Numbered from the stretch's first letter, positions 51,772 to 61,549 are shown. The stretch: DNA of 64,000 bases from UBA1858 sp965262455 (GCA_965262455.1 CBDHFH010000008.1:1364001-1428000), one strand, 5' to 3'. Notes: generated by a model not told the origin, from the sequence alone. Numbers and translations are program-made.

Positions 51772-52264
51772 TCTTTTTTTAACTGATGCGTACATCGGTT
51801 TAGGTAGCAACTTAGATAATCCGATCGATCATGTATCCTTAGCGTTGTTACAACTAACGCAAATAACAAATACATCACTGCATTCATTTTCAAATTTGTA
51901 TGCCAGCCGCCCCATGGGGCCATCCGACCAGCCACCCTACATAAATGCCGTTGCCTGGTTGAAAACAAGATTAACCGCAGACACCTTACTCACTCATCTT
52001 CAAAGGCTAGAAAATGAACACGGGAGAACTCGCCTGGGTGAGCATTGGGGGCCACGTACACTCGATCTGGACATTTTGGTATATGGTAATTATCGTATTG
52101 AAAATCAATCGCTTAGCGTCCCCCACCCAGGTGTTAAACTACGTGAATTTGTTCTCTACCCATTGCACGAAGTGAATAAAAACCTCATGATTCCAGGTCA
52201 AGGCACTGTGCATCGGTTGCAACCGCGGTGCTACTCTAATGGACTAATCAGACTACCTATATAA
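51755..52264 (+). CDS. folK: 2-amino-4-hydroxy-6-hydroxymethyldihydropteridine pyrophosphokinase
   Basis: This 169-residue HPPK works in folate synthesis, transferring pyrophosphate from ATP to the pterin. The signatures are AYIGLGSNLDNPIDHV (about 11-26), YASRPMGPSDQPPYINAVAWL, and the HPPK block GPRTLDLDILVYGN (about 90-103), then VPHPGVKLREFVLYPL. It starts inside pcnB and is followed 1 bp later by a deoxynucleoside kinase gene; the order pcnB-folK-dNK-panB-panC is typical of gammaproteobacteria. Confidence 0.96.
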   Translation: MTTSRNLFLTDAYIGLGSNLDNPIDHVSLALLQLTQITNTSLHSFSNLYASRPMGPSDQPPYINAVAWLKTRLTADTLLTHLQRLENEHGRTRLGEHWGPRTLDLDILVYGNYRIENQSLSVPHPGVKLREFVLYPLHEVNKNLMIPGQGTVHRLQPRCYSNGLIRLPI

Positions 52265-52265
52265 G

Positions 52266-52913
52266 ATGTCATCTTTACCCGCTTACATTGTCATTGAAGG
52301 CCCTATTGGTGTGGGCAAGTCCAGTCTTGCGCAACGTTTGGCGAACGATTTCAGTTCACAGTTAATGCTTGAAGAAGTGGATGAAAATCCATTCCTGGAA
52401 CAATTTTATCAACGCCCAAGAGAGGCGGCGTTATCAACTCAATTATTCTTTTTAATGCATCGCACGCGCCAGATTAAAGAACTGCGACAAGCCGATATCT
52501 TCTCTCAATCAAAAATAGCTGATTACTTAATTGAAAAAGACCAATTATTTGCACAAGTCACGCTGTCACCCACGGAATATGATCTTTATTTGCAAGTCTA
52601 TGAACACATGATTATTGATGCACCTAAACCTGACTTGGTGGTCTATCTACAAGCACCAGTAGGCACACTGCTGGAACGCATTCGTAAACGTGGACGTAAC
52701 TTTGAACGCCTTATCGAATCCAGTTATCTAGAACAACTGAACGAAGCTTATGCGGATTTCTTTTATCATTATAATGACACCCCGCTGTTAATCGTCAATG
52801 CCAGTGAGATTGACTTCATTAACAATGATCGTGATTACGAACAATTAAAATCTCAGATAATCAATACCACCAGTGGGCGTCATTACTTCAATCCACTGCC
52901 GTTTGTGAGCTAA
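52266..52913 (+). CDS. Deoxynucleoside kinase-family protein
   Basis: This 215-residue P-loop kinase has Walker A IEGPIGVGKSSLAQRL (about 9-24), the substrate/ERS-like region EEVDENPFLEQFY, QLFFLMHRTRQIKEL, SKIADYLIEKDQLFA, and a lid with LLERIRKRGRNFE. It phosphorylates deoxynucleosides such as dA or dG in characterised relatives; the specificity here is unknown. Its place between folK and panB is conserved in many gammaproteobacteria, suggesting a link to one-carbon/nucleotide supply. Confidence 0.9.
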   Translation: MSSLPAYIVIEGPIGVGKSSLAQRLANDFSSQLMLEEVDENPFLEQFYQRPREAALSTQLFFLMHRTRQIKELRQADIFSQSKIADYLIEKDQLFAQVTLSPTEYDLYLQVYEHMIIDAPKPDLVVYLQAPVGTLLERIRKRGRNFERLIESSYLEQLNEAYADFFYHYNDTPLLIVNASEIDFINNDRDYEQLKSQIINTTSGRHYFNPLPFVS

Positions 52914-52920
52914 AAATTAT

Positions 52921-53712
52921 ATGAGCTCGCAAACACAATTGGGGATGACGATTAATCAGTTAAAACGCATGCGTGATAACGCTGAAAAAATTGCTTGTTT
53001 AACCGCATACGATGCTGCTTTTGCCAAACTCATTGATCAAGCAGGTATGGATATTATTCTGGTCGGCGATTCGCTTGGCATGGTCATTCAAGGCAATACT
53101 TCAACCGTATCTGTCACCATGGAAGATATTATTTACCACACTCAATGTGTCGTGAATGCTACTTCATATTCGTTAGTTATCTCAGATATGCCATTTATGA
53201 GTTACAGCAATATTGAGATAGCGCTACATAATGCCACCAGATTAATGCAAGAAGGTGGTGCGCAAATGGTTAAACTTGAAGCCACACAACGTCAAACTGA
53301 AATTGTTGCAGAACTTAGCGCATGTGGTATTCCAGTTTGTGCGCATTTAGGTTTGCGTCCACAGTACATTCATAAGTTAGGCGGCTATCACACGCAAGGC
53401 ACAGATAACGCATCTGCCACGGAATTATTATCTACCAGCAAGGCACTAGAGAAAGCTGGTGCAGATATATTATTGGTTGAATGTATTCCCGCACAATTAA
53501 GCACAAAAATAACCCAAGCGGTTAGCATTCCTGTAATTGGTATTGGCGCCGGGAAAGACTGTGATGGGCAAATTCTGGTGTTACAGGATATTCTTGGCAT
53601 CACACCAGATAAAATCCCACCGTTTGTTAAAAACTATATGCAAAATTGCAGTATTCAAACTGCCGTTCAGAACTATATTCAAGAAGTAAAATCTGGCGTA
53701 TTCCCAGCATAA
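52921..53712 (+). CDS. panB: 3-methyl-2-oxobutanoate hydroxymethyltransferase
   Basis: This 263-residue enzyme makes ketopantoate in pantothenate synthesis. Motifs are IACLTAYDAAFAKLIDQAGMDIILVGDSLGMV (in part; about 25-55, metal-binding Asp), GGAQMVKLEA, CAHLGLRPQ and IGIGAGKDCDGQILVLQDILG. It starts 7 bp after the kinase gene and precedes panC by 33 bp. Confidence 0.96.
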   Translation: MSSQTQLGMTINQLKRMRDNAEKIACLTAYDAAFAKLIDQAGMDIILVGDSLGMVIQGNTSTVSVTMEDIIYHTQCVVNATSYSLVISDMPFMSYSNIEIALHNATRLMQEGGAQMVKLEATQRQTEIVAELSACGIPVCAHLGLRPQYIHKLGGYHTQGTDNASATELLSTSKALEKAGADILLVECIPAQLSTKITQAVSIPVIGIGAGKDCDGQILVLQDILGITPDKIPPFVKNYMQNCSIQTAVQNYIQEVKSGVFPA

Positions 53713-53745
53713 TCATTTTATTTCTGCTCAATTTATTTTTGCTCT

Positions 53746-54591
53746 ATGAAACTATTTTCTACATGCAAACAAATTCGTGCACAGATTCGGCAGTACCAAT
53801 CTCAACAGGAACAGATTGCACTCGTGCCCACCATGGGCCACTTACATGCGGGTCATATGGCATTAATCGAGCTTGCTAAAGCGCGTGCTAACAGAGTGAT
53901 CGTATCGATATTTATTAATCCAATTCAATTCAATCAACTTAATGATTTTGAACACTACCCTCGCACACTAGACGATGATATTGAAAAACTTAACACATGT
54001 GATGTCGACGAAGTATTTGCGCCCGATATAGACGAGCTCTATCCTCATGGCACTTCTCAAGCGACAAAAATCTTAATTCCTAATCTAGCAGACATTTTGG
54101 AAGGTGAATGTCGCCCAGGTCATTTCGAAGGCGTTTGCACCGTGGTGTGCAAATTATTCAATATTATTACCCCCAATATCGCGGTGTTTGGTAATAAAGA
54201 TTTTCAGCAGTTACTTATTATTCGCCACATGGTGGAGGCATTAAATTTTGATATAGACATTATCGCGGCAGATACTGTGCGTGAAAATGATGGCCTCGCC
54301 ATGAGCTCACGCAATACATTATTGAATCGTGAACAACGCGAAGCAGCGAATAAAATATATTGCACCCTTCAAGACACAATGGAGCAATTTTCAACCAATA
54401 CGATCGCTTCACTAGAAGAACAAGCTAAAAACACCTTAGAAAATAATAACTTCCGAGTCGAGTATTTTTCTATTCGCGATGCTGAAAATTTGCAGCCTGT
54501 GTCTAAAGATACTGTAAAAGTAGTCATTTTAGCGGCTGCCTGGCTAGGAGATATTCGTTTGATAGACAATCAGCTTTTCACTAAGCCCTAA
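53746..54591 (+). CDS. panC: Pantothenate synthetase
   Basis: This 281-residue enzyme joins pantoate and beta-alanine. The HIGH-like motif is VPTMGHLHAGHMALI (about 27-41), followed by SIFINPIQFNQLNDFEHYPRT, CRPGHFEGVCTVVCKLFNI and the KMSKS-like AMSSRN. It closes the pan run. In Pseudomonas panD lies between panC and pgi; here only a 34-codon reading frame is found there. Confidence 0.96.
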   Translation: MKLFSTCKQIRAQIRQYQSQQEQIALVPTMGHLHAGHMALIELAKARANRVIVSIFINPIQFNQLNDFEHYPRTLDDDIEKLNTCDVDEVFAPDIDELYPHGTSQATKILIPNLADILEGECRPGHFEGVCTVVCKLFNIITPNIAVFGNKDFQQLLIIRHMVEALNFDIDIIAADTVRENDGLAMSSRNTLLNREQREAANKIYCTLQDTMEQFSTNTIASLEEQAKNTLENNNFRVEYFSIRDAENLQPVSKDTVKVVILAAAWLGDIRLIDNQLFTKP

Positions 54592-54651
54592 TTGTGTATA
54601 CTTATGTGCAGTTGAGCATATTTTCGACATTGATTATAAGGAGAATGCATA

Positions 54652-54756
54652 ATGGCATGGTTAGCAATTGGTTGCGTGGTACTCGCATTTGTGATCAGTA
54701 TCGCGGCACAAATTAATCTTTTCACTCACATGAAAAATGGCACTATATACCGATAA
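54652..54756 (+). CDS. Small single-helix membrane protein (34 aa)
   Basis: AAGGAG lies 8 nt upstream of ATG 54652. The frame encodes 34 residues: MAWLAIGCVVLAFVISIAAQ is one hydrophobic helix, followed by a short polar end (FTHMKNGTIYR). An intrinsic terminator begins 17 bp after the stop. The start context plus terminator favour a real gene. The family is not recognised. It occupies the panC-pgi interval (54592-54949), which otherwise holds only the terminator and about 140 bp with no visible feature before pgi. Confidence 0.6.
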   Translation: MAWLAIGCVVLAFVISIAAQINLFTHMKNGTIYR

Positions 54757-54772
54757 TTCGGGCGCATTTCAC

Positions 54773-54807
54773 AAAAAAACGCGGGCTTTAATTGCCCGCT
54801 TTTTTTT
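54773..54807 (+). terminator. Intrinsic terminator after the 34-aa frame
   Basis: GCGGGC (54781-54786), the loop TTTAATT and GCCCGC (54794-54799) are followed by eight T, with a mirrored A-run in front. It separates the panC unit from pgi. Confidence 0.92.
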
Positions 54808-54949
54808 GCCTTAAATATTTCATTAAACCAACCATCAGACATTTTTAGTTGGCTATATAACTGCGTATCATGGCTGCTAGTCCGACAAACGGCATACCAT
54901 AACTAAAACATTGTGCTCAATTACAGATAAATCCTAGTATTATTCTCGA

Positions 54950-56557
54950 ATGATTGCTTCCCATTGGAAAAAACTTGTTAATCATGCAGCTCTCATGCGT
55001 GATGTCGAGATGCGTCAGCTATTCGATGAAGACCCCAATCGATTCAATAAATTTTCCATTCAGTCAAATCCAATCCTGTTTGATTTTTCCAAAAACCGAG
55101 TCATTGAACAAACACTCAAGCTACTGCTAAATCTTGCAGAAGCTGCTGAAGTAGAAAGTTGGCGCGATAGAATGTTTTCAGGTGAAGTAATCAACAACAC
55201 TGAACAACGCGCAGTGTTGCATACTGCTTTACGCCATCCGGGCGGCACACATGTGAGTAAAGAAGTCGACCTGGAACTTGAGAAAATGGAACGCCTGTGC
55301 AACAAACTGCATCATGGTCATTGGTTAAGTTACAAAGATACCCCGCTCAAAGAAGTCGTAGTAATTGGCATTGGGGGATCGTACTTAGGGCCCAAGCTTG
55401 CATGCGAAGCATTAACAGAATTCACTCAACGGGATATCAATGTTCATTTTGTTGCCAACGTTGATGCACATTTGCTTGATGAAGTGCTTAATAAGGTTGC
55501 ACCTGAAGATACTTTGTTTGTTGTCATTTCGAAAAGCTTTTCAACCCAAGAAACCACTGCAAATGCTGAAACCGCGGCAGAATGGTTACGTGAAAAAAGT
55601 GGCATACGGCGATCGGTACGCAAACAATTTGTTGCAATCACCTCGAATATAGAAGCGGCAAAATCTTTTGGTGTTGATTCAGACCATATACTAGGTATGT
55701 GGGACTGGGTAGGCGGGCGTTACTCATTATGGAGTACTGTAGGGTTTCCGCTCGCACTGCAAATTGGTATGCAAAATTTTCGAGGCTTGCTGACGGGTGC
55801 CTATGCCATGGATAAACATTTTCAAACGGCTGGCTTGGATCAGAACCTGCCCGTGATTATGGGTTTGCTTGGCATTTGGTACATTAATTTTCTGCACATG
55901 CGCCATCACGCAGTACTGCCATATGACCACCGATTGCGTAGTTTGCCTGGATACTTGCAGCAGTTAGACATGGAAAGTAATGGCAAGAGCGTGACGCGTC
56001 AGGGCGATCGCACAAGTTACTGTACCGGACCGATAATTTTCGGAGAAGCAGGTACTAATGGTCAACACGCATTTCATCAATTATTGCATCAAGGCGTACC
56101 GGTAGTTCCCTGTGATTTTATTGGCTTCTCCCAACCGGCTCATGATCACAAAGAACATCATGATATTTTGCTTGCAAACATGCTTGCTCAATCACAAGCC
56201 ATGATGATGGGCAGAACTAAAAAAGAAACTATTGAACTCCTTGCCAGCCAGAACATCACCGGCGCGATGGTAAAAGAACTCGCACCTCATATGACTTTTC
56301 CAGGTAATCGCCCAAGCAATACAATCATGTGTGAATCACTGACACCGATGACACTTGGCGCTCTGCTGGCTCTTTATGAACATAAAGTATTTGTGCAAGG
56401 GATTATTTGGAATATCAACTCCTTTGATCAAATGGGTGTGGAGTTAGGCAAGACACTCACTAATAAGATTCTACCTGTTCTACAAAGTGATAAAGAGTTA
56501 TCTGGCGCGGATTGTTCGACCCAATCACTTATCGATTATATTCGTAAAACTAGCTAA
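54950..56557 (+). CDS. pgi: Glucose-6-phosphate isomerase
   Basis: This 535-residue enzyme interconverts glucose-6-phosphate and fructose-6-phosphate. Seen are VVVIGIGGSYLGPKLACEAL (about 143-162), FVVISKSFSTQETTANA, WDWVGGRYSLWSTVGFPLAL (about 253-272), and the catalytic Glu/His segments MESNGKSV and FGEAGTNGQHAFHQLLHQG. Length and sequence match the long bacterial PGI. It follows its own terminator-separated unit and may supply sugar nucleotides for the polysaccharide locus. Confidence 0.97.
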   Translation: MIASHWKKLVNHAALMRDVEMRQLFDEDPNRFNKFSIQSNPILFDFSKNRVIEQTLKLLLNLAEAAEVESWRDRMFSGEVINNTEQRAVLHTALRHPGGTHVSKEVDLELEKMERLCNKLHHGHWLSYKDTPLKEVVVIGIGGSYLGPKLACEALTEFTQRDINVHFVANVDAHLLDEVLNKVAPEDTLFVVISKSFSTQETTANAETAAEWLREKSGIRRSVRKQFVAITSNIEAAKSFGVDSDHILGMWDWVGGRYSLWSTVGFPLALQIGMQNFRGLLTGAYAMDKHFQTAGLDQNLPVIMGLLGIWYINFLHMRHHAVLPYDHRLRSLPGYLQQLDMESNGKSVTRQGDRTSYCTGPIIFGEAGTNGQHAFHQLLHQGVPVVPCDFIGFSQPAHDHKEHHDILLANMLAQSQAMMMGRTKKETIELLASQNITGAMVKELAPHMTFPGNRPSNTIMCESLTPMTLGALLALYEHKVFVQGIIWNINSFDQMGVELGKTLTNKILPVLQSDKELSGADCSTQSLIDYIRKTS

Positions 56558-56607
56558 CGCGCTGCCGAGTTACTCAGCAGCCCTTCATATCTCTCTCATT
56601 CAAGCAC

Positions 56608-57198
56608 ATGCTTAATAAACCTTTTGCCGAAGCCGCACATCAAAATCGCGATGACATTCTAAATGTGTTGCGAGAGGCATTTGCAGATGTATCGCGTGTG
56701 TTAGAGATTGGCAGTGGCACCGGTCAACATGCGGTATATTTTGCTGAGCATTTAGATTACTTGCTGTGGCAAACGAGCGATAAAACGCACATGCTTGAAG
56801 GCATTCAACTATGGATAAACCACGCTACATTAGCCAACACACCCGACCCCATTACACTTGATGTCAATTCAGCATGGCCAACAGAAAAATATGATGCGGT
56901 GTTTGCTGCCAATATTATTCACATCATGCATTGGCCCGAAATAGAATCGTTATTTAAAGGAGTTAGTGCCACGCTCTGCAAAGGCGGCATAGTATGTTTA
57001 TATGGACCATTCAACATCGATAACTGTTACACCAGCGAAAGCAATGAACGTTTTGATCAATGGCTAAAACAAAGAGACCCGCAATCTGGATTAAGGGATA
57101 AAGAGGCACTGGATACACTAGCAATCAACAACGATCTACACCCACATAAAAATTGGCAGATGCCCGCTAATAATAAAATGCTGAGTTGGAAAAAATAA
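56608..57198 (+). CDS. DUF938-family SAM-dependent methyltransferase
   Basis: This 196-residue protein has the family N-terminus (FAEAAHQNRDDILNVLREAF) and SAM motif I RVLEIGSGTGQHAVYFAEHL (about 30-49). Later segments are AANIIHIMHWPEIESLFKG and LYGPFNIDNCYTSESNERFD. DUF938 proteins have no established substrate. The gene follows pgi by 50 bp and converges with the ydbL-type gene, with 1 bp between stops. Confidence 0.9.
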   Translation: MLNKPFAEAAHQNRDDILNVLREAFADVSRVLEIGSGTGQHAVYFAEHLDYLLWQTSDKTHMLEGIQLWINHATLANTPDPITLDVNSAWPTEKYDAVFAANIIHIMHWPEIESLFKGVSATLCKGGIVCLYGPFNIDNCYTSESNERFDQWLKQRDPQSGLRDKEALDTLAINNDLHPHKNWQMPANNKMLSWKK

Positions 57199-57199
57199 A

Positions 57200-57529
57200 C
57201 TATTTCTTTTTCCAGCCAGTAGCAGACTGGATATAATTTCCTGCGGCTGTTTTCTCGATCGCTTTCTTACCCGCCAACAACTCGACCGTTTCTAAACTAG
57301 TACTATTTTGTGCCGCGATGGATTCATACTTAGCTTTACGCTTGGTATTTACATCTTTAACCAATGCTCTTACTTCCGCAGAGGCATCTGCTGAGACAAC
57401 ACCCAAATATCCATTTAACTGTTCGCCAATCAATCCCTGCGCCTTAACTTCCTGCAAGTCTATAGCAAATGCGCAGGCGGCATTGAATACCATTAAACCT
57501 ACCAAAATCGCTTTTGTTAATTTAGACAT
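57200..57529 (-). CDS. ydbL: YdbL-family (DUF1318) periplasmic protein
   Basis: This 109-residue protein has a signal peptide (to about residue 22, ACAFA-ID) and the DUF1318 pattern LQEVKAQGLIGEQLNGYLGVV, LVKDVNTKRKAKYESIAAQN and AGNYIQSATGWKKK. In E. coli ydbL is the third gene of ydbH-ynbE-ydbL, which works redundantly with TamB and YhdP in phospholipid transport to the outer membrane. The same order is present here. Confidence 0.93.
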   Translation of the reverse strand: MSKLTKAILVGLMVFNAACAFAIDLQEVKAQGLIGEQLNGYLGVVSADASAEVRALVKDVNTKRKAKYESIAAQNSTSLETVELLAGKKAIEKTAAGNYIQSATGWKKK

Positions 57530-57546
57530 TTCGATACCTCATAACA

Positions 57547-57738
57547 TTAAAATAAGCCGCTATCTTCGGCAAATACATCATCAAGCTCTTTATCCACCTT
57601 GATGCGAACTTCATGTTCAATTTTTATATTCATATTGATAGTGATAGGCTCTGCAGGCGCCTCAACTTTTACAGTTGGACTACATGCGAGCAATAACAGC
57701 GCTGTAAGCGATAGTGTGATTATTGGGTAAATATTCAT
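57547..57738 (-). CDS. ynbE: YnbE-like lipoprotein
   Basis: This 63-residue lipoprotein has a signal with lipobox LLAC (cysteine about 19), then SPTVKVEAPAEPITINMNIKIEHEVRI (in part), a short beta-prone segment. YnbE is the outer-membrane partner that extends the YdbH bridge. It lies between ydbH and ydbL with 17 bp to ydbL. Confidence 0.92.
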   Translation of the reverse strand: MNIYPIITLSLTALLLLACSPTVKVEAPAEPITINMNIKIEHEVRIKVDKELDDVFAEDSGLF

Positions 57739-57805
57739 AGTTCTTTACCAATGTCATTAACTGTTTGGCTGAATAATGCAAACAAAGTTCAGCGCAAGTT
57801 TAAAA

Positions 57806-60448
57806 TTAACGTTTCGGCGAACTTACTTGCTCGGTAATATCCTCACCAATGCGAGTAAGCAATCTAGCACTCTCAAGGAATTTCCACAAATTCAAATCAA
57901 TATTAAAATTCAAATTCACAGGCGCATCAAATTCAGCATCAGGACTGCGACCATAAAGTTTTGTTTCCAGTCTAAGCGCTCCATCAGGCGTTAAATTTAC
58001 TAACGCTGACATTTCATTGTACTGGAAGTCTTCTAGTAACTCAGCCACCAAAGCTAAATCTTGATTTCCTTTTAAGACTTCTTTAACCCGACCGTATTGA
58101 ATAACTCCTCCCTGTTCATCTGCTTCCATCCAGCCTTGGTTAATTTCTAATACTCCTTCATTAAGCACCATGGGTAATTCCCCATTAACATTTCCTGTAG
58201 CAATTAAATCTTGTGTTTGATTCAACTCAATTAATTTTTCTAGCGACAAAGAGGACAAAAATAATGAAAACTTATTTACTGATTTATTTAGATCGATATC
58301 AATTGCATCAGAAAATATACTGCCATCAAGCGCACCCGCATAAAAATCAACGATTTTTACAGCAGGCTGAGCGCTAACGCCATATTCATATGTCTCGATT
58401 TGCATTTGTATATCTTGCAGCGGAATTCCCATATTGACACTAGCAATGGTTAACTCCGTCGGCTCTGCTAATACCCATCCTTCTTCACCTTTTAAACGCA
58501 TTTTGACGTTGAGATCTTCAAACTGATTTTGCGCATAATCACCATCAACCTGTAATGCAGAAAGATTGACAATCGTGTTGCCATGTTGATAGTTGTCTTG
58601 CCAATGTACATTGCCATCCAAAGTAAAACTGCCATCATTTACCTGTAATGGAAAGCCTGTGACACCAATGATTTGCGCGATCACTTCATTATTAATTAAC
58701 GATATAGGCTGCGACTCAAAACTGATATGTCCACTACCTGATGACGTACTATTTGTTAGCGAAAATTTCAATGGCGCTTGTTTGGACCCAAGTAGAAATC
58801 CACCTTGAGCAATCAATTGATCCTTATGCAAATCAATCTGTGTTGCTAGATCCGCTGCGTGAATTGAGAAGCTTTGTTTCTTGACTTGAGCCTGTTGAAT
58901 CGTGAGATTGCTATCCATGTCTACGCCAGCCGCAGAAAAACTGTATTGGTTGATGTCAAATATCGCCTTATCTATCATCACGTCATTCTCTAGATAACGC
59001 ATACCGCGCGGCGTCAGAGACAGCTTGAGCTGGCTCATACGCACTGAATTATCATCATGATTAACCCAGCCAGTAGCATCAGTAAGCGGCAACGTTTCTA
59101 ATCTGCCTAGTAGAAAATCATCATATTCCACATCAAATAAAGCCAAACTAGAATCTTGATCAAGGTACAGTGTTGTTGTTTGCTGATCTGCCTCGACGCG
59201 CCCGTTTATTTTGAGCAATGCTCTCTGCATATCAGCAACATAGTTAAGCTGCCTTGCATCAAGTGTTAATGCCACGCCCGCTGATCCTGACCTGTTTGCA
59301 GCGCCCCAGCTAAATTCAGCGTCATGCAAACTCAGACCAACTTTTAAATCCGGCGAATCCACTTTAAGCAGGATATTGGCATCACCTTCAACATAATATT
59401 CATCCAGCTGGGAATTGTATTTCAGCCGAATTAAATCACCTGGATTCAAATACACATAATATTTTTTAAACTCTCTTCCTAAATAGTCATTGATAACTGC
59501 TGGTGTTTGTGAAAATTCAACTATCATTTGTTGCGGCTGATTAAACTCACAATTATCTATGCGTAAATCACGCATTAAACATTCAGCGTACATATCAACT
59601 TTCATCTCATCGACGGCGTAATAATCACTAGAAGCACCAATTGATACATCTGCATCGGTTTTTATAACCGACTGCTGTAAGGCTTTAGCTAGTGGTTGCA
59701 CTAAATCTAATTCAGCTTTTGATACAAACTCTCCCGCAATATACTGTATTTGATAATCCGCTTTATCTTCAAACATGACAGGTATCATGCTCGTTTGCGA
59801 GAATGTTCCGTTTGCATTTAACAACAACCAATCATCATCGATGTTATAATCGCCTTGTAAGATTAGTAATTCATCATGGCTGTCCGCATCTATCAGCGAG
59901 ATGCTCACATCATTACTATCGATTAATAGATCCACTTTGATTACGCCATGCTTAACTTCTGCTATACCTGATAAATGCATGGCATCCTTATAGTCAAGCA
60001 CACCAGCAAAGTTTACCTGCTTGGTATCGTTGTCGAGAATAGCAACATCAAGTGTACGAATTTGAACACCATAGGCAGGCAATAGCTTGACATACTCCTT
60101 AACAGACACATCTGAAGAAGATTCATTTTCTTTAAATGTATTGAATAAAACATTTGCTGATTGTGCATTAACAGCTACTATCTCAACCCCTGTCTCTATC
60201 GAAGCGTTAATATCGACGTGCATATTATTCAGTTCGACCGACAGACTCGAATAATCATCTGTTTGAGAAAATACCAGCTTATCAAGTTGAATTTGTTTTA
60301 TATCAACCTTAGCCAGCTCAAAGGAATCAACTTTTACGCCATAGTTAGAAGCAATAATGGGCACTGCATAGTGCAGTAAATCAATGCGGAACAGATACAT
60401 ACTCACTAGCACTATAGTAATCAGACCAATGACAATTAGTTTTTTCAT
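57806..60448 (-). CDS. ydbH: YdbH-family intermembrane lipid-transport protein (AsmA/TamB-like)
   Basis: This 880-residue protein has an N-terminal membrane anchor (about 4-22) and a very long beta-rich periplasmic part. The C-terminal DUF/YdbH block includes GVIQYGRVKEVLKGNQDLALVAELLEDFQYNEMSA (in part) and DGALRLETKLYGRSPD. Such proteins form a hydrophobic groove carrying phospholipids between membranes. The gene heads the ydbH-ynbE-ydbL run, as in E. coli, and starts 3 bp after the end of queG. Confidence 0.9.
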   Translation of the reverse strand: MKKLIVIGLITIVLVSMYLFRIDLLHYAVPIIASNYGVKVDSFELAKVDIKQIQLDKLVFSQTDDYSSLSVELNNMHVDINASIETGVEIVAVNAQSANVLFNTFKENESSSDVSVKEYVKLLPAYGVQIRTLDVAILDNDTKQVNFAGVLDYKDAMHLSGIAEVKHGVIKVDLLIDSNDVSISLIDADSHDELLILQGDYNIDDDWLLLNANGTFSQTSMIPVMFEDKADYQIQYIAGEFVSKAELDLVQPLAKALQQSVIKTDADVSIGASSDYYAVDEMKVDMYAECLMRDLRIDNCEFNQPQQMIVEFSQTPAVINDYLGREFKKYYVYLNPGDLIRLKYNSQLDEYYVEGDANILLKVDSPDLKVGLSLHDAEFSWGAANRSGSAGVALTLDARQLNYVADMQRALLKINGRVEADQQTTTLYLDQDSSLALFDVEYDDFLLGRLETLPLTDATGWVNHDDNSVRMSQLKLSLTPRGMRYLENDVMIDKAIFDINQYSFSAAGVDMDSNLTIQQAQVKKQSFSIHAADLATQIDLHKDQLIAQGGFLLGSKQAPLKFSLTNSTSSGSGHISFESQPISLINNEVIAQIIGVTGFPLQVNDGSFTLDGNVHWQDNYQHGNTIVNLSALQVDGDYAQNQFEDLNVKMRLKGEEGWVLAEPTELTIASVNMGIPLQDIQMQIETYEYGVSAQPAVKIVDFYAGALDGSIFSDAIDIDLNKSVNKFSLFLSSLSLEKLIELNQTQDLIATGNVNGELPMVLNEGVLEINQGWMEADEQGGVIQYGRVKEVLKGNQDLALVAELLEDFQYNEMSALVNLTPDGALRLETKLYGRSPDAEFDAPVNLNFNIDLNLWKFLESARLLTRIGEDITEQVSSPKR

Positions 60449-60451
60449 TGC

Positions 60452-61495
60452 TCAGTTCAACCCATGCTGCTGCAACGCCCAGTCGACATGCTCACGTATC
60501 AACTCCGAGTCATGGTCTTTCCTGGCATACAATGCTGTGAGTACAGCGTCAGTCGTCTCAGTGTTACCTAATGCTACCGCAACATTCCTTAACCATTGAT
60601 GATATCCAATACGACGAATTGCCGACCCCTGTGTAAACTGTAGAAACTCATCTTCACTCCACATGAATAACTCAACCAGAGTGACTGAGTCTAAATTATG
60701 TCGCTTAGCAAAGTCGGCTAATGGAGAGGTTGTGGAGAACTTATTCCATGGACATACTAACTGACAATCATCACATCCATAAATCCGATTACCCATTGCT
60801 TTTCTATAATGCAAAGGGATTGAGGATTTGTGCTCAATGGTTAAATAAGAAATGCATTTACGCGCATCTAACTTATAAGGTGCAATAATCGCTTGTGTTG
60901 GACAAATATCAATGCATGCAGAACAACTGCCGCAATGATTAATGGATGGCTGATCCACTGGTAAAGGTAAATCAGTAAATAACTCGCCCAAGAAAAACCA
61001 CGAGCCGGCTTGTTCGGAAATTAAATTGGTATGCTTACCAATCCAACCAAGCCCTGCTTTATTCGCTAATGCCTTTTCTAACACCGGGGCACTATCAACA
61101 AATGCCCGAAAACCAAACTCACCTACTTGCTGCTGAATTTTTTCCGCCAGTGACTGCAGTCGTTTTCTCATAACCTTATGGTAATCACGTCCTAGCGCAT
61201 AACGAGAGATATATGCCAACTCAGCATCTTCAAGCACCTCGTCTGCATCTTTTGCATTAGGCGGAAAATAGTTCATTCTTACTGAGATGATCTTCACTGT
61301 GCCAGGCAACAGTTCATCAGGGCGTGAGCGCTTGGTTCCATGGCGTTGCATATAACTCATTTCGCCTTGCATACCAGAATCTAACCAGTTGAGCAGATAA
61401 GTTTCATGCTCGGCGAGATTTGTATCGCTGATACCGATATCATCAAAGCCAAGATCGTACGCCCAGCCACGTATATCTTCTTTTAGGCTTTGCAT
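60452..61495 (-). CDS. queG: Epoxyqueuosine reductase
   Basis: This cobalamin-dependent iron-sulfur enzyme (347 aa from ATG 61495) performs the last step of queuosine synthesis in tRNA. Seen are LGFDDIGISD, YALGRDYHKVMRKRLQSLA, GWIGKHTNLIS, and two ferredoxin-like cluster motifs, CGSCSACIDICPTQAI and CDDCQLVCPWN. A GTG at 61525 would add ten residues; I prefer the ATG because AGTGAG lies upstream. It is divergent from nnr with a short shared region, as in pseudomonads. The C-terminal HEAT-like repeat region is present. Confidence 0.95.
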   Translation of the reverse strand: MQSLKEDIRGWAYDLGFDDIGISDTNLAEHETYLLNWLDSGMQGEMSYMQRHGTKRSRPDELLPGTVKIISVRMNYFPPNAKDADEVLEDAELAYISRYALGRDYHKVMRKRLQSLAEKIQQQVGEFGFRAFVDSAPVLEKALANKAGLGWIGKHTNLISEQAGSWFFLGELFTDLPLPVDQPSINHCGSCSACIDICPTQAIIAPYKLDARKCISYLTIEHKSSIPLHYRKAMGNRIYGCDDCQLVCPWNKFSTTSPLADFAKRHNLDSVTLVELFMWSEDEFLQFTQGSAIRRIGYHQWLRNVAVALGNTETTDAVLTALYARKDHDSELIREHVDWALQQHGLN

Positions 61496-61549
61496 AGTTT
61501 GCTCACTAACGATAGGCTTTTTCACAATAAGATTAAATTTTTAAGGCAT

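Noticed and set aside
54612..54640. A sigma-70-like promoter (TTGAGC, 17 nt, TATAAG) before the 34-residue frame
   Set aside because: Its transcription start would fall after the Shine-Dalgarno, so it could not serve the frame efficiently; read-through from panC is more likely.
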